Shown one piece after another: positions 6,513 to 6,521 of a stretch of DNA of 6,521 nt. A program made the position numbers and the translations under genes. This DNA is from Ahrensia sp. (GTDB lineage Bacteria; Pseudomonadota; Alphaproteobacteria; Rhizobiales; Rhizobiaceae): NCBI GenBank assembly GCA_024639025.1, contig JAHEJF010000098.1:1-6521 (forward strand). Reading direction: 5' to 3'. The notes beneath the pieces were generated by a model, which saw only the letters and a list, made by a program, of their open reading frames with translations, did not search any database and was not told the origin of the DNA. The stretch's first letter is position 1. Each line of letters starts with the position of its first letter.

Positions 6513-6521
6513 CCGGGGTTG

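Overview
The window comes from an alphaproteobacterial chromosome. The evidence is the run murA - DUF2948 - hisD - UPF0262 - infA - maf - yacG, which is an alphaproteobacterial housekeeping order. DUF2948 and UPF0262 are families I know mainly from this class. The 72-residue IF-1 and the maf-yacG adjacency without an rng gene between them look more like Hyphomicrobiales (Rhizobiales) and relatives than Rhodobacterales. That finer placement is inference, and I cannot name a genus.

Region 1 (1-3917, all + strand) is a tightly packed housekeeping block. It holds the C-terminal part of MurA (peptidoglycan precursor synthesis), a DUF2948 protein, histidinol dehydrogenase with a GTG start, and a UPF0262 protein joined to hisD by an ATGA overlap. 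After a 126-base gap that probably carries the infA promoter and leader come IF-1, a Maf nucleotide pyrophosphatase, and the small zinc protein YacG one base after maf. Most junctions are 25 bases or shorter, so hisD-UPF0262 and infA-maf-yacG are probably two transcription units or one read-through unit.

Region 2 (3918-5903) is the less ordinary part. A Gfo/Idh/MocA-family NAD(P)-dependent oxidoreductase (+ strand) converges with an unrecognised 253-residue protein (- strand), and their 3' ends overlap by 25 bases. The unknown protein has a nucleotide-binding-like N-terminus and a GCDM...HFYG core reminiscent of DUF115 or sialyltransferase-like proteins. The pair may belong to surface-glycan metabolism, but only family resemblance supports this. 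No mobile element flanks it.

Region 3 (5904-6521) holds the RNase P RNA gene, with a well-placed promoter, closed P1 helix and T-tract. It ends in an intergenic stretch with 10-base-phased GTGAGG repeats resembling an MraZ operator. This suggests that the mraZ/dcw cell division cluster starts just beyond the window.

The window is mostly ordinary housekeeping. The best candidates for something undescribed are the - strand protein at 5142-5903 and, less so, the remodelled P15 region of the RNase P RNA, which seems to lack the usual GGU loop.
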